NCBI GenBank assembly: GCA_000198515.1
Contig: FP929140.1
Span: forward strand, 656,527 to 720,526
Length of the DNA stretch: 64,000 nt
Direction of reading: 5' to 3'
Origin: a gamma proteobacterium HdN1
Lineage (GTDB): Bacteria; Pseudomonadota; Gammaproteobacteria; Pseudomonadales; Ketobacteraceae
Part shown: positions 53,952 through 63,034 of the stretch, one piece after another
Position numbering within the stretch: the stretch's first letter is position 1
Layout of the letters: every line of letters starts with the position of its first letter
The notes under the pieces: model-generated
Database searches by the model: none
What the model saw: the letters and a program-made list of their open reading frames with translations, nothing else
What the model was told of the DNA's origin: nothing
Program-made: the position numbers and the translations under genes

Positions 53952-54902
53952 ATGCCGTTGTCCGATTCGCCTGTTGGGGTTGTGCGTGTTTCCGCCGAGC
54001 CGTGGCACGTTCAGTTGCGTGCGCATGTGCGCCGCCATCGGGTGGTTGCTTTCGGGCTGGGGCTTGCGCTTGTGGTAGTGCTGGCGCTGCTGGTGCAGAG
54101 TTTGGTGGATGTATTCAGCGGGAGCCCTCCGGTAGGGCTGCGTTTGGCGATGTTAGGGGGCTTGGCGGGTTTTGCGGCGACCTCGGCGGGCGCGATTCCT
54201 GCCTTGGTGATGCGTAGCATCCCGCAGCGCGTGGAGGATGGCTTGCTGGGCTTTGCAGCGGGGATGATGCTTTCAGCCGCGGCTTTCTCGTTACTGCTGC
54301 CAGGAATCGAGGCAGGAGGCGAGCTGTTGTCCAACAAGGCGTTGGGCGCGGGGGTGGTGGTTTTTGGTTTGACGCTGGGTGTGCTGTTGATGCTGGGGCT
54401 GGATCAATTTACTCCGCACGAGCATGAGCAAAGTGGGGCGCAAGGGCCTGGCCATCGCGCGTATGAGCGGATTTGGCTGTTTGTGTTTGCGATTGCTCTG
54501 CACAATTTGCCGGAGGGCATGGCCATTGGCGTGAGTTTTTCTCAGGGTGATATGTCGGTAGGTTTGCCGCTGACCACGGCAATTGCGTTGCAGGATATTC
54601 CAGAGGGCTTGGCCGTTGCGCTTGCGATACGAGCTGCGGGCTATACGCCGTTGCTGGCGGTTTTGGTGGCGATTTTGAGTGGCGTGCTAGAACCGGTGGG
54701 GGCGCTGTTAGGCGTCGGGCTGTCAAGTGGGCTTGCGCTTGCCTACCCCGTGGGTTTAGGACTTGCCGGTGGCGCGATGCTGTTTGTGGTGTCGCATGAG
54801 GTGATTCCGCAAACGCACCGCAACGGCCATCAGACTACGGCGACGATTGGCTTGATGGTAGGGTTTGCGCTGATGATGGTGCTGGATACTACATTGGGTT
54901 GA
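53952..54902 (+). CDS. ZIP-family divalent metal transporter
   Basis: An inner-membrane importer of zinc or a similar divalent ion. About eight helices are visible. The metal-site helices are FAIALHNLPEGMAIGVSF and IALQDIPEGLAVALA, the hallmark H-N-x-P-E-G of the family and its partner. A His/Glu-rich loop (TPHEHEQSGAQG) sits between helices 3 and 4, and the protein ends with a hydrophobic helix. The first 30 residues are cytoplasmic and not conserved. The ATG has AGGAG nine bases upstream. It follows the NRPS genes by 33 bases on the same strand, so read-through is possible, but a role in the biosynthesis is not shown. Confidence 0.9.
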   Translation: MPLSDSPVGVVRVSAEPWHVQLRAHVRRHRVVAFGLGLALVVVLALLVQSLVDVFSGSPPVGLRLAMLGGLAGFAATSAGAIPALVMRSIPQRVEDGLLGFAAGMMLSAAAFSLLLPGIEAGGELLSNKALGAGVVVFGLTLGVLLMLGLDQFTPHEHEQSGAQGPGHRAYERIWLFVFAIALHNLPEGMAIGVSFSQGDMSVGLPLTTAIALQDIPEGLAVALAIRAAGYTPLLAVLVAILSGVLEPVGALLGVGLSSGLALAYPVGLGLAGGAMLFVVSHEVIPQTHRNGHQTTATIGLMVGFALMMVLDTTLG

Positions 54903-55004
54903 GCGCTGCTCGCTTGAACGCAATGATGCTGAGCGTTATATTGGGTAGATAAATACGGTTTTTGTAGTACGTATATGCACACTGAGTTTTCCGAGGAGGA
55001 AATC

Positions 55005-56444
55005 ATGGCAGCGTTTCGTATTGAAAAAGACAGTCGCACCGAAAAAGATAGCCGCATCGAAAAAGACAGTATGGGCGAGCTGGAAGTACCCATCAATGCA
55101 CTCTACGGCGCGCAGACGCAGCGGGCAATCAATAATTTCCCCGTGAGTGGAATTCCGCTGCCGATTGCGTTTATTCGGGCACTGCTAAAAGTGAAAGCGG
55201 CGGCAGCGCGGGCGAACGCATCGCTCGATCAGATTTCCGCAGAGATGGCGGATGCGATCTGCAGATCAACCGAGACGTTATTGGTGGATCCTGAACTCAT
55301 GAAACATTTCCCGCTGGATGTGTTTCAGACGGGTTCTGGCACCAGCACCAATATGAACGCGAACGAGGTGATCGCCACGCTGGCCAACCGTTATCGAAAT
55401 GATCATGGTGCGGCGAAAGACGAAAAGAAAATTAACGCCAATGACCATGTCAATTGTGGCCAGAGCAGCAACGACACGATTCCTTCTACCATTCATGTAA
55501 GTGCCGCCATCGAGCTTGCAGAACATCTTTTGCCGGCGCTTCGCCATCTGCAGCAAGTGATCCTAAAAAAGGCGGAAACGCTGGAAGGATATGTGAAAAC
55601 TGGTCGCACCCATTTAATGGACGCAATGCCGGTACGAATGAGCCAATCCTTACAAGGCTGGGCTGCGCAGGTTGGGCAGAATGTTACCCGCCTACAGCGC
55701 CTGCAGCCCGATTTGCAGGCGCTTGGCCAAGGTGGAACCGCCGTAGGCACAGGAATTAACGCGCACCCTGAGTTTGCTGAACGTTTTTGCCAGCAGTTGG
55801 GTGAATCGACTGGCTTATTGTTCACCCCTGCGGAAAATCTGTTTGCCAGAATTGGTTCGCAAGATGTAGCGGTGGCGCTTTCCGGCCAGCTAAAAACGGT
55901 TGCCGTGACGCTGATGAAAATCGCAAACGATTTGCGCTGGATGAACTCCGGCCCACTTGCAGGGCTTGGCGAAATTGAGCTAGAAGCGCTCCAGCCGGGC
56001 TCTTCGATCATGCCTGGAAAAGTCAATCCCGTGATCCCTGAGGCCGTTACCATGGTGGCGGCACAGGTGATCGGCAATGATGCTGCAATTACTATTGGCG
56101 GGCAATCGGGAAATTTTGAACTAAACGTTATGCTACCGCTGATCGCCTATAATTTATTAAGCAGTATGGAAATGCTGGGAAACGTCAGTCGCTTGCTAGC
56201 GGATAAGGCCATTGCCAGTTTTAAGGTGAATGATGCCCACTTAAAAGAGGCGTTATCACGAAATCCAATTCTCGTTACCGCCCTCAATCCGGTGATTGGT
56301 TATATGAAGGCAGCAGAAATCGCCAAGCTAGCCTACAAGGAAGGCCGCCCAGTAATCGACGTTGCCGCCGAAAAAACCGATCTATCGCGTGAAGAGTTGG
56401 CGGTGCTCTTAGATCCTGCCAAACTGACCCGAGGCGGCTTGTAG
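55005..56444 (+). CDS. fumC: fumarate hydratase class II (FumC)
   Basis: The enzyme converts fumarate and L-malate in the TCA cycle as a cytoplasmic tetramer. Family motifs are GELEVPINALYGAQTQRA, TGSGTSTNMNANEV, CGQSSNDTIP, KTGRTHLMDAMPV and the signature GSSIMPGKVNPV. The usual start of the family is R-I-E-K-D-S-M-G; here R-[IT]-E-K-D-S is present three times in tandem, adding 12 residues. I chose the ATG at 55005, directly after GAGGAGG, over an ATG at 54975. The 3' end overlaps the convergent SbcC-like gene by 36 bases. Length is about 479 residues against about 464 usually. Confidence 0.95.
   Translation: MAAFRIEKDSRTEKDSRIEKDSMGELEVPINALYGAQTQRAINNFPVSGIPLPIAFIRALLKVKAAAARANASLDQISAEMADAICRSTETLLVDPELMKHFPLDVFQTGSGTSTNMNANEVIATLANRYRNDHGAAKDEKKINANDHVNCGQSSNDTIPSTIHVSAAIELAEHLLPALRHLQQVILKKAETLEGYVKTGRTHLMDAMPVRMSQSLQGWAAQVGQNVTRLQRLQPDLQALGQGGTAVGTGINAHPEFAERFCQQLGESTGLLFTPAENLFARIGSQDVAVALSGQLKTVAVTLMKIANDLRWMNSGPLAGLGEIELEALQPGSSIMPGKVNPVIPEAVTMVAAQVIGNDAAITIGGQSGNFELNVMLPLIAYNLLSSMEMLGNVSRLLADKAIASFKVNDAHLKEALSRNPILVTALNPVIGYMKAAEIAKLAYKEGRPVIDVAAEKTDLSREELAVLLDPAKLTRGGL
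55017..55070 (+). repeat. 18-bp tandem triplication at the start of fumC
   Basis: Three in-frame units of 18 bases (CGTATTGAAAAAGACAGT, CGCACCGAAAAAGATAGC, CGCATCGAAAAAGACAGT) encode R-[IT]-E-K-D-S each. The third is the one expected in the family, and the first two are extra. The units differ by synonymous and single changes, so the duplication is not very recent. Confidence 0.85.
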
Positions 56445-59108
56445 AAGCTTGTTCATCTCACGTGGCGCAACGCCCAAGTCTTGCCAGTTTTCTGGGTGGC
56501 AGCTGAACAATAGAATCTGGTGGCGTTGCGCGGCGTCAAACAACACGCGCTTCATTTGCTGAAGCCGATGTTTGTCGCTGTGGACGAGTGCATCGTCTAG
56601 GATGATCAGGGTTGGATGGTTTGCTGCTTTTAATAAATCGGCATATGCCAGCCGACTGATCAGCGCCATCTGCTCGCGTGCGCCAAAACTGAGCTGGTCG
56701 AAGTCGCTGTGCTCTTCGCCGCGGTGAGTGGTGCGCGATAGTTGTTGCGGCAGCAGGTCTTCATCGATGCGAAGTTCGGCTTGTGGAAAAAGGAGCTGAA
56801 GGTAGTGTTGGATGTGGCGTTGTAACGGCGCTTGTAATTGGCGCGTTAATTTTTGGCGCTTCTCCTGTAATAGTCGTATTAGAAGTGAGAGTGCGTTGGC
56901 TTTGCGCTCCAGTTCTTTGTGCCTGCGAGTCGTAAATTCGAGTTTTTGATGGAGGTTGGCTCTTTCTTCTTCAAGCCCTTGTGCGCCGAGCACCTCTAGG
57001 CTGGCTTGGAGGCGGGTGTGTTCGTGTTCGCGCGTGCGGGCGGCTTGTTCCAGCACGGTAGCGCTTTGAGTGAAGCGAGCGATGTCCTGTTGGAGAATGT
57101 CTGGGCGTTCGGCTTCAATTTTTTGCTGGTATTGAAGGATGGAAGCTTCCAAGGTGCGTCGTGCGGTTCGAAGTTCAATCACGCGTTGTTGTAAATTTTG
57201 CTCTTCCTGCATTTTTGCCGCAGAGTGGAGATCGTTGTGCAGGCGTTGCCATTCTTGCTGTGCGGCTTCCATCGCTTGTTGGGCAAGCCCGATTTGCTGG
57301 GAAAATTGAGTGTCGGTCTGTTCTGCGGCTTTTAGCTGGTTGTTGGCGCTTTCAAAATAGGATTCTGCCTCTGAAACGCCGATCATGGGGGGAGAGTGGT
57401 CACCAGACGCTTCCGAAGTAGAGGCATCTCCTTTGGCGTTTGAGAGTTCTGTGATTCGTGTGGAGAGCGCCTGCGTTTGTTGCTCAAGCGATTGATGGTG
57501 CTGTTGGAGTGCTTCAATGCCTTGAGGCGCGAGTTTGCGCAGCAATGTCTCCTGCAGACGGATTTCGTTTTCCAGTGCGCGGGATTGATCCGCGCGATGT
57601 TCTGCTTCTTCGAGTGATGTGGTTTGCAAGCGGGTTTGCAGGTTCTGGATTTCCTCCTGCAAAACTGCGAGTTGCCGGTTTTGCTCGGCAAGATCTTTGC
57701 CGCCGGGTTCGATGCTAATTCGGCCAATGCCTTCGATTGTGAGTTCGGTGGCAGCGGATACGTGTCGCTCGCCTTGGTCGTGCAAGATTTCATTGCCGAT
57801 GGCGATGGCTTTTCCAGGATTGAGGCTGTAACGGATTCGCGTAGCAATGGATTTTTGCGTGATTTCGATTTCGCGCCGATTTTGGTAGAGCACACGTAGT
57901 TTTTTGACGGATTCCGCGTTAATTTTTATCTGCGAATACTGAGTTCTTTTGTTAAAAAGTTCGGAGTGAAGGCTGTGCGATTCATTGAGGGCGTTTCGAG
58001 TTTCTTCTGATTGGCGTTTCAGAATCGCAAGTTCGTTGGCCAGTTGAGCTTGTTGCTCGGCTTGGCGAGCGTTCTGTAACGTAAGTTTGGCGTTATAGTA
58101 GTCGCGCTGCGTGTTCTTCAATTGCTGGGTTATGACGGGCAGGTTTTCTCGCAATTGGAGGAGCTTTAGAGTTGCTTGATCTCTGGCCTTTTCACGCTGG
58201 CTTAGTGAATTTCGCCGCTCTTCAATTTGCGTAAGCTGTTGGCTGCAGGTTTGTTCGCGGGCGAGGTTGGCTTCCAGTTCCTTTTGTTCCCTTTGCAGGG
58301 TGTGGCGCAGGTTTTCTACTTTATTCAGTTGGAGTTGAATTTCGTTGGCCTGTTTGCGCAGTGTTTCCCACGGGCGTTCGGCGTCTTCGCGGCGTTGCTG
58401 ATTCAGTTCGTTGAGACGATCGACCTGTTCATGCCAGAGGGTGATCTTGTCATCAAGCACAGCGAGTTCTGCCACTATACGGTCGCGTTCTTCAATGGCG
58501 GCTAGGTATTCTTTCGTAGGGCGGCCTGTGGTGGTGAGTAGCGTTGCGCGTTCCTTTTCAAAGCGCTGTAGAAGCGCGTCGCCACTGCTGCTGGCAATTT
58601 CGCCGAGTGCGTCTCCTAGCGCGGACTTTAAGTGATTGGATGCGTTGCGAACTGCGGTGTGGACTTCTTGGCCGCTTCCTTGTTCGATCCAGAGTAGGCC
58701 AGGAATACCCCAGTGTTCAGTTTTGCTGCTGCCGCGTGTCGGTAGTTGAAAGCCGAGCAGGGCGGCGAGTTTTTCTTCGGCTTCATCGCCGCTGTAGGTG
58801 GCTTGGTTTACAGCAAGATCGCAGCGCTTGGTTTTGAGAAAGCGTTTTTGCAGGTGCCAGCGTTCGTGGTTCCATTCAAAGGATAATTCTACGGTGGGGC
58901 TGGCAGAGCTGTCGCCCCATGGGCGAAAATCTTCCACGGTATTGGATTTGTGACGTTCAAAAAAGGCAGCACGAATCGCATTTGCAAGGGTGCTCTTGCC
59001 GGATTCGTTCGGGCCGACAAAAAGATTGATCCCAGCGTTGAGGCCGCTGATTTCGATGGGTGTACGAAATTGGCGAAATTGTTCAATACGAAGGGAAAGC
59101 AATTTCAT
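56409..59108 (-). CDS. SbcC/Rad50/RecF-like AAA ATPase (YhaN-like)
   Basis: An 899-residue SMC-like ATPase. Walker A GPNESGKST is near the N-terminus after IEQFRQFRTPIEI. A long coiled coil (about residues 190-760) follows, and the C-terminus has the signature LSFGAREQMALISRLAY and Walker B TLIILDDALVHSD. I see no C-x-x-C zinc hook in the coiled coil. With the metallophosphoesterase encoded upstream it would form a nuclease complex acting on DNA ends. It overlaps that gene by ATGA, and its own 3' end overlaps fumC on the other strand by 36 bases. Gene names such as sbcC would overstate the match. Confidence 0.9.
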   Translation of the reverse strand: MKLLSLRIEQFRQFRTPIEISGLNAGINLFVGPNESGKSTLANAIRAAFFERHKSNTVEDFRPWGDSSASPTVELSFEWNHERWHLQKRFLKTKRCDLAVNQATYSGDEAEEKLAALLGFQLPTRGSSKTEHWGIPGLLWIEQGSGQEVHTAVRNASNHLKSALGDALGEIASSSGDALLQRFEKERATLLTTTGRPTKEYLAAIEERDRIVAELAVLDDKITLWHEQVDRLNELNQQRREDAERPWETLRKQANEIQLQLNKVENLRHTLQREQKELEANLAREQTCSQQLTQIEERRNSLSQREKARDQATLKLLQLRENLPVITQQLKNTQRDYYNAKLTLQNARQAEQQAQLANELAILKRQSEETRNALNESHSLHSELFNKRTQYSQIKINAESVKKLRVLYQNRREIEITQKSIATRIRYSLNPGKAIAIGNEILHDQGERHVSAATELTIEGIGRISIEPGGKDLAEQNRQLAVLQEEIQNLQTRLQTTSLEEAEHRADQSRALENEIRLQETLLRKLAPQGIEALQQHHQSLEQQTQALSTRITELSNAKGDASTSEASGDHSPPMIGVSEAESYFESANNQLKAAEQTDTQFSQQIGLAQQAMEAAQQEWQRLHNDLHSAAKMQEEQNLQQRVIELRTARRTLEASILQYQQKIEAERPDILQQDIARFTQSATVLEQAARTREHEHTRLQASLEVLGAQGLEEERANLHQKLEFTTRRHKELERKANALSLLIRLLQEKRQKLTRQLQAPLQRHIQHYLQLLFPQAELRIDEDLLPQQLSRTTHRGEEHSDFDQLSFGAREQMALISRLAYADLLKAANHPTLIILDDALVHSDKHRLQQMKRVLFDAAQRHQILLFSCHPENWQDLGVAPREMNKLLQAASGQFGRI

Positions 59109-60322
59109 GAGCGCCCTCCGTTTCCCTTAGAGCGAGCTTGATTGGAACCTTTTTCAATGGAACCTAGCTCAATGATCGCATTTGTGAGCAATACGAGCGC
59201 GTCTCCTGCGACCTGTGAGTCTGCCGGTTGCACGGCATTTGGCAGTGTGCTCGGCGATTGAGAACCGTTGGGGCGATTGGTTTCTTGCATTGCCTTTAAT
59301 TCAGCGAGCACCTCGTTCAGGTAGCCGTCGACGTGCAGGTCGGCAAGATCGCTTTCGCTGGGTACGAGATGAAGTTGTTCTTGATTGAGTTGCAGACTAC
59401 GGCAGTTTGCGTGTGCGCTATCGGTCGCTTCCTGTAGGCGTTTGTAGTCTTCAAGGCTGATCTGGCCGCTCAATTTAATGGAGAGGACGGTGTTTTTGGT
59501 GATGCTCTTTAGGCGCTCTAATAATAAATCGAGGTCGCTGCCTACGGAAAGCTGTGATTCCCACTGTTGCCACTGATATTGACCAACGGGGTAAGGGGTG
59601 ATCTTAGGGGCTGCCACGCGCTCATCGCTAAACTCAACGAGTAACGCCTGGCCTGCACCGTTATCCTTAAAGCGCTCTTGTTCTGGGGTGCCGCTATACC
59701 AAGTACGTTCGTTGATGGATTTCATACCGTGCCAATCGCCCAAGGCCAGATAGTCAAGGCGAGCGCGTTGTGCGCGATCGGGCGCAATCGGGTTGGCCGA
59801 GTCGATTTCGGCGGCAAGAATGCCTTGCACGCTGCCGTGAGCCAGGCCGATTCGTAGCAATGCGGGCGAGGTGATTGCGTAGTCAAACCACTCGGTAAGA
59901 TCAGTGTGCGTATGTCGCTGGGTGAGTGGTGCGGGTAAAATAGCAATTCCGATTTCCGGAAATTCCCGTACTTCAGGTAACAGTAGAGTGTGCACATTCT
60001 CTGGAATCGCTCCGATATGCTTGGCTCGACTCCAGATATTTTCTGCGAGTGCAGCGTCGTGATTGCCTGGAATCATGATCCAAGGGCCAGTGAAACCTTG
60101 GGTTGCGTTGAATGTGCGCCGTAGGGTGCGATCGGTGAGGGTCTGCAGATCGAATACGTCGCCTGCCACCAGAACTGCATCGACCTGCAACTCGTTTGCA
60201 AGCGCGGCGATTCGCTCAATTGCACTGAATCGCGCTTCGCTGAGCGCGGCGGCGTCTTCCGGTTCGAAACGCCCGTACTGACGGCCCATTTGCCAGTCGG
60301 CAGTGTGTAGCAACCGAATCAT
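59105..60322 (-). CDS. SbcD/Mre11-like metallophosphoesterase (DNA repair exonuclease)
   Basis: A calcineurin-like phosphoesterase of 405 residues with LLHTADWQMGRQYG (motif I), VAGDVFD (motif II), MIPGNHDAALA (motif III), GLAHG and LALGDWHG (later His motifs). Motif I is usually D-x-H, but here it is D-W-Q; I believe this substitution also occurs in other members of the branch that pairs with YhaN-like ATPases. Residues about 280-405 form a C-terminal capping region. It is the nuclease subunit expected beside the SbcC-like ATPase. ATGA overlaps join it to the genes on both sides, so the three genes are translationally coupled. Confidence 0.88.
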   Translation of the reverse strand: MIRLLHTADWQMGRQYGRFEPEDAAALSEARFSAIERIAALANELQVDAVLVAGDVFDLQTLTDRTLRRTFNATQGFTGPWIMIPGNHDAALAENIWSRAKHIGAIPENVHTLLLPEVREFPEIGIAILPAPLTQRHTHTDLTEWFDYAITSPALLRIGLAHGSVQGILAAEIDSANPIAPDRAQRARLDYLALGDWHGMKSINERTWYSGTPEQERFKDNGAGQALLVEFSDERVAAPKITPYPVGQYQWQQWESQLSVGSDLDLLLERLKSITKNTVLSIKLSGQISLEDYKRLQEATDSAHANCRSLQLNQEQLHLVPSESDLADLHVDGYLNEVLAELKAMQETNRPNGSQSPSTLPNAVQPADSQVAGDALVLLTNAIIELGSIEKGSNQARSKGNGGRS

Positions 60323-61020
60323 GACCTAGTGACTCGCGCTCTTGGTGATAGTAGATAAACCTGCTGCCGGAAAGATTGCAGGCCGAGCGCTTGAAAACGC
60401 GGTTCTTCGTGAATTAACTCCTCGCGATGAAGGCGTTTGCACTCAAAGGTTTTCGTGTAGTGCTCAAACACTTCGGCCTCATTGATTGCGAAGGGTGGGC
60501 CGGCCATTTGCGCTTGCTCGTAGTCAAGCGTGATAAGCAGCTGAGCCGCGTCGTTACTGATCTTGCGAAGATGTTGAGTATAGGGCGAGCGCAATTCCTT
60601 AGGTAAGGCGACCAGCGCAGCGCGGTCGTAGACTGCTGAGACCGGTCCAATTTCTTCTGCAGTGGTAGAAAAGAAGTCTCCGCCAATCAAATGAACGCCT
60701 TCACCTTGATAGTCCAAGCGATAGTATCCGTTCGCAGGGTCGTCGTTACGTTGCTTGACCATGGCAAGGCCGAGTTGGGTGTTAAGCTCATGTGCGAGTG
60801 CATCGAGAGCAATTTCGCTCAGTTCAATCCCCGTAACTTGGTAGCCCTGCTGACGTAGCCAAACAATATCCAGAGTTTTTCCACACAAGGGAACGAGTAT
60901 GTGCGCAGGTGTAGCAATATCTAAAGCAGACCAGTATTTCTGCAGTAATGGATTGATTTCGGTTTTGTGAAAACCGATTTCTTGTTTTTGCCATTTTTCG
61001 TGCCAAAAATCAGCCTGCAT
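60319..61020 (-). CDS. tpm: thiopurine S-methyltransferase
   Basis: A class I SAM-dependent methyltransferase of 233 residues with the bacterial TPMT pattern: DFWHEKWQKQEIGFHKTEIN at the N-terminus, LVPLCGKTLDIVWLRQQGY (SAM motif I), GIELSEIAL, GDFF, and VYDRAALVALP followed by YTQHLRK. In bacteria the enzyme methylates thiopurines and also selenium and tellurium compounds; the natural substrate here is unknown. It overlaps the phosphoesterase gene by four bases. The ceramidase-like gene ends 38 bases upstream. Presence in a DNA-repair pair is unusual but may be only a shared transcript. Confidence 0.92.
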   Translation of the reverse strand: MQADFWHEKWQKQEIGFHKTEINPLLQKYWSALDIATPAHILVPLCGKTLDIVWLRQQGYQVTGIELSEIALDALAHELNTQLGLAMVKQRNDDPANGYYRLDYQGEGVHLIGGDFFSTTAEEIGPVSAVYDRAALVALPKELRSPYTQHLRKISNDAAQLLITLDYEQAQMAGPPFAINEAEVFEHYTKTFECKRLHREELIHEEPRFQALGLQSFRQQVYLLSPRARVTRS

Positions 61021-61058
61021 GATGGTTCTCCTGACGGATCTTGCGGGTTACGAACGGT

Positions 61059-62822
61059 CTATTTTTTATAAGGGCGAGCGGCTTGGTTGCTGCGTTTGGC
61101 GAGTTCTTCGGGCGGCGCGGGCAGTGGGCGTGTACTGCGGTCGTGCGTTCGCTCGTTCTCTGGGCGATTGAGCTGTGCTGCAAGCTGCGCAAATAGCGTC
61201 TGGAATACGGCCTGTGTCCATTGCCCGAATACCGTGTGGCCGCCTTCGTAGTTTTGTTGCTGGTATTCTTCGAATGTGGTCACGTAGCCCATATATTCGT
61301 TGCAATAGGTGCAGATCAAGACTTTTTGGATGGCTTCGCTGCGCTTTGACAGGATTGATTGCACGGTATCGTGGATTCGTTTTCCGGCCACCGTAGTGAA
61401 TTCACCGGGGCAGCAAACAATGGCGAGTGGCCCAATCGTGACGATTTGCAGTGGTAAAACGGTGGGGATCATTTGACTGTGTTGGACTGCGCCGGCATTG
61501 GTTTCGCGCTTGAGTTCTGCCACTAGGGGATCAACGATTCCGGGGACTGGTAGCTGGCTGAATTCTCGCCCCAGAACGCGCTTGCGTGAACCACTTTCCA
61601 TTAAAATATCTTTCGGACCTTGCGCTGCGTAAATTCGCGCGAGATAGTCACGCTCGCTGCTTTCTAGCTGGTTTAAGCGGCCTAAACGTAATTTTTTTAC
61701 GATGCGTGCGATCAGTTTTGCGCCTTGCACCAAAGGCCACGGCATTCCTCGCCCATCTACTGGAGTGCCTGCAAAAAAAGCAACGCCGTGGCAGGGTTCG
61801 CTCGTCCATGCGTCGGAATTGCCATTTGCGTAGGCAGGATCAGCATGCTGGCAGGTAAAATCAACATAGCTAAGTATTGCGTCGATCTTTCCGTTTATCG
61901 GTAGTGTCGTCTGATTGTGCGTCATCGCCAAAGCGAAACGACTTTGAATCTCGCCATTATGCCGAGCATAGGCGTATTCGGCTTCACCTTTGCGCGCTTG
62001 GCGGCGCGCGTAAGCGCGAGTAATCCCGAGGCGCTGATCGTGAGGGGATACGTCGCCAGCGGTGCCTTGAGCAAAAATAGCGACGGGTGTAACGCTGCCT
62101 TTCTCACGTAGCTCTGCTTCCGCGTGAAGTGATGCGTACCCCTTATTGTCACCGTTATGACGATGCAGGCGGTTAGTAAGGCAGGTTGCGTGAACGCCAA
62201 ATAGCGAAAGTAGGGCGCTGACCTGATCCCCTTGACGAATTGCCAACACGCTCATGTTGCGGTCGAGTGCACGATGGGTGTGGGCAACCGTCTGCGCTTG
62301 TACGTCGGGGTTGCGGTTATAGGCTTCGATAGAGCGGTTCCAGGCCACATCAATGTGTTCGTCGATTTTTTCTTGGTGAAGTGTAAGTCCAGCCGGTGCA
62401 GCGCTTGCCTGAGCTTGCTTTAACGCGACAACGCTTGCCGAAACGACTGCATCGAGATGTGCAGGCTGAAAACCGGGCGTGACCAAATTGTACAGAACGT
62501 CGTGCGTGCATCCGCCGGGCCCGGAATGGGTGTGAGTGCAGGTGAGTACGAGGCGGGCTTCATCAAAGTCGGCCTGTTGGCTGCGCAACGCAGCACATAC
62601 GCCTTCACGCATTGCATGGGTCACATATCCCAAATCCAAGCAGCAAAACCACAAGCCGCCGCCGGCCTCGTCCTCTATATAAAGTGCGCGTGCATAGAGT
62701 GGGTCTTGCTCGCCATAAGCTACATGGTTGGGATTCCCGTAGCCGTGCATTGCATAGCCTTGAGCGCGAATTTCGATTTGCTTGGAATGCCAGCCAATGC
62801 GGTAGGCGGGGGTGGGGTGCAT
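61059..62822 (-). CDS. neutral/alkaline ceramidase-like protein without a signal peptide
   Basis: Neutral ceramidases split ceramide into sphingosine and fatty acid. Family landmarks are MHGYGN, LVLTCTHTHSGPGG (zinc His), FGVHATCL with GDNKGYAS, the catalytic-Ser segment GTAGDVSPHDQ, and FEEYQQQNYEGGHTVFG near the end. Unlike the secreted bacterial enzymes I see no signal peptide; the protein starts MHPTPAYRIGWHS. It may be cytoplasmic and act on a different amide lipid or small molecule. It has 587 residues against about 650 in Pseudomonas. It is the first gene of the minus-strand group with tpm and the SbcD/SbcC-like pair. Confidence 0.78.
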   Translation of the reverse strand: MHPTPAYRIGWHSKQIEIRAQGYAMHGYGNPNHVAYGEQDPLYARALYIEDEAGGGLWFCCLDLGYVTHAMREGVCAALRSQQADFDEARLVLTCTHTHSGPGGCTHDVLYNLVTPGFQPAHLDAVVSASVVALKQAQASAAPAGLTLHQEKIDEHIDVAWNRSIEAYNRNPDVQAQTVAHTHRALDRNMSVLAIRQGDQVSALLSLFGVHATCLTNRLHRHNGDNKGYASLHAEAELREKGSVTPVAIFAQGTAGDVSPHDQRLGITRAYARRQARKGEAEYAYARHNGEIQSRFALAMTHNQTTLPINGKIDAILSYVDFTCQHADPAYANGNSDAWTSEPCHGVAFFAGTPVDGRGMPWPLVQGAKLIARIVKKLRLGRLNQLESSERDYLARIYAAQGPKDILMESGSRKRVLGREFSQLPVPGIVDPLVAELKRETNAGAVQHSQMIPTVLPLQIVTIGPLAIVCCPGEFTTVAGKRIHDTVQSILSKRSEAIQKVLICTYCNEYMGYVTTFEEYQQQNYEGGHTVFGQWTQAVFQTLFAQLAAQLNRPENERTHDRSTRPLPAPPEELAKRSNQAARPYKK

Positions 62823-62962
62823 AAGAGCGTCCTTGGGTTCCTGACGATGGGTCTTTCTGTAGGATATAACACCTGTTTATGTTTTAGGGATTGTTGTGGG
62901 CAGCGTGGTGTGTTTTTGTGACGTGAGTAGGCTGGTTGGTTGAAGTCGTACACTTGTACTTA

Positions 62963-62992
62963 TTCGCAACCTAAAATACTCACACCTATACT
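62963..62992 (+). promoter_or_regulatory. sigma-70-like promoter of the DUF4105 gene
   Basis: TTCGCA (4 of 6) and TATACT (5 of 6) are 18 bases apart and end about 42 bases upstream of the GTG start at 63035. A near-palindrome GTACACTTGTAC lies just upstream. This is a visual match. Confidence 0.45.
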
Positions 62993-63034
62993 GAGCGATA
63001 TTGCTTCGTAAGTGTGGATTGCGGGAGTGGAAAT

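Noticed and set aside
56409-61020. SbcC/SbcD-like genes plus neighbours as a new phage-defence system
   Set aside because: They form the ordinary nuclease-ATPase pair and are coupled to tpm, with no defence genes nearby; nothing in the sequence supports defence.
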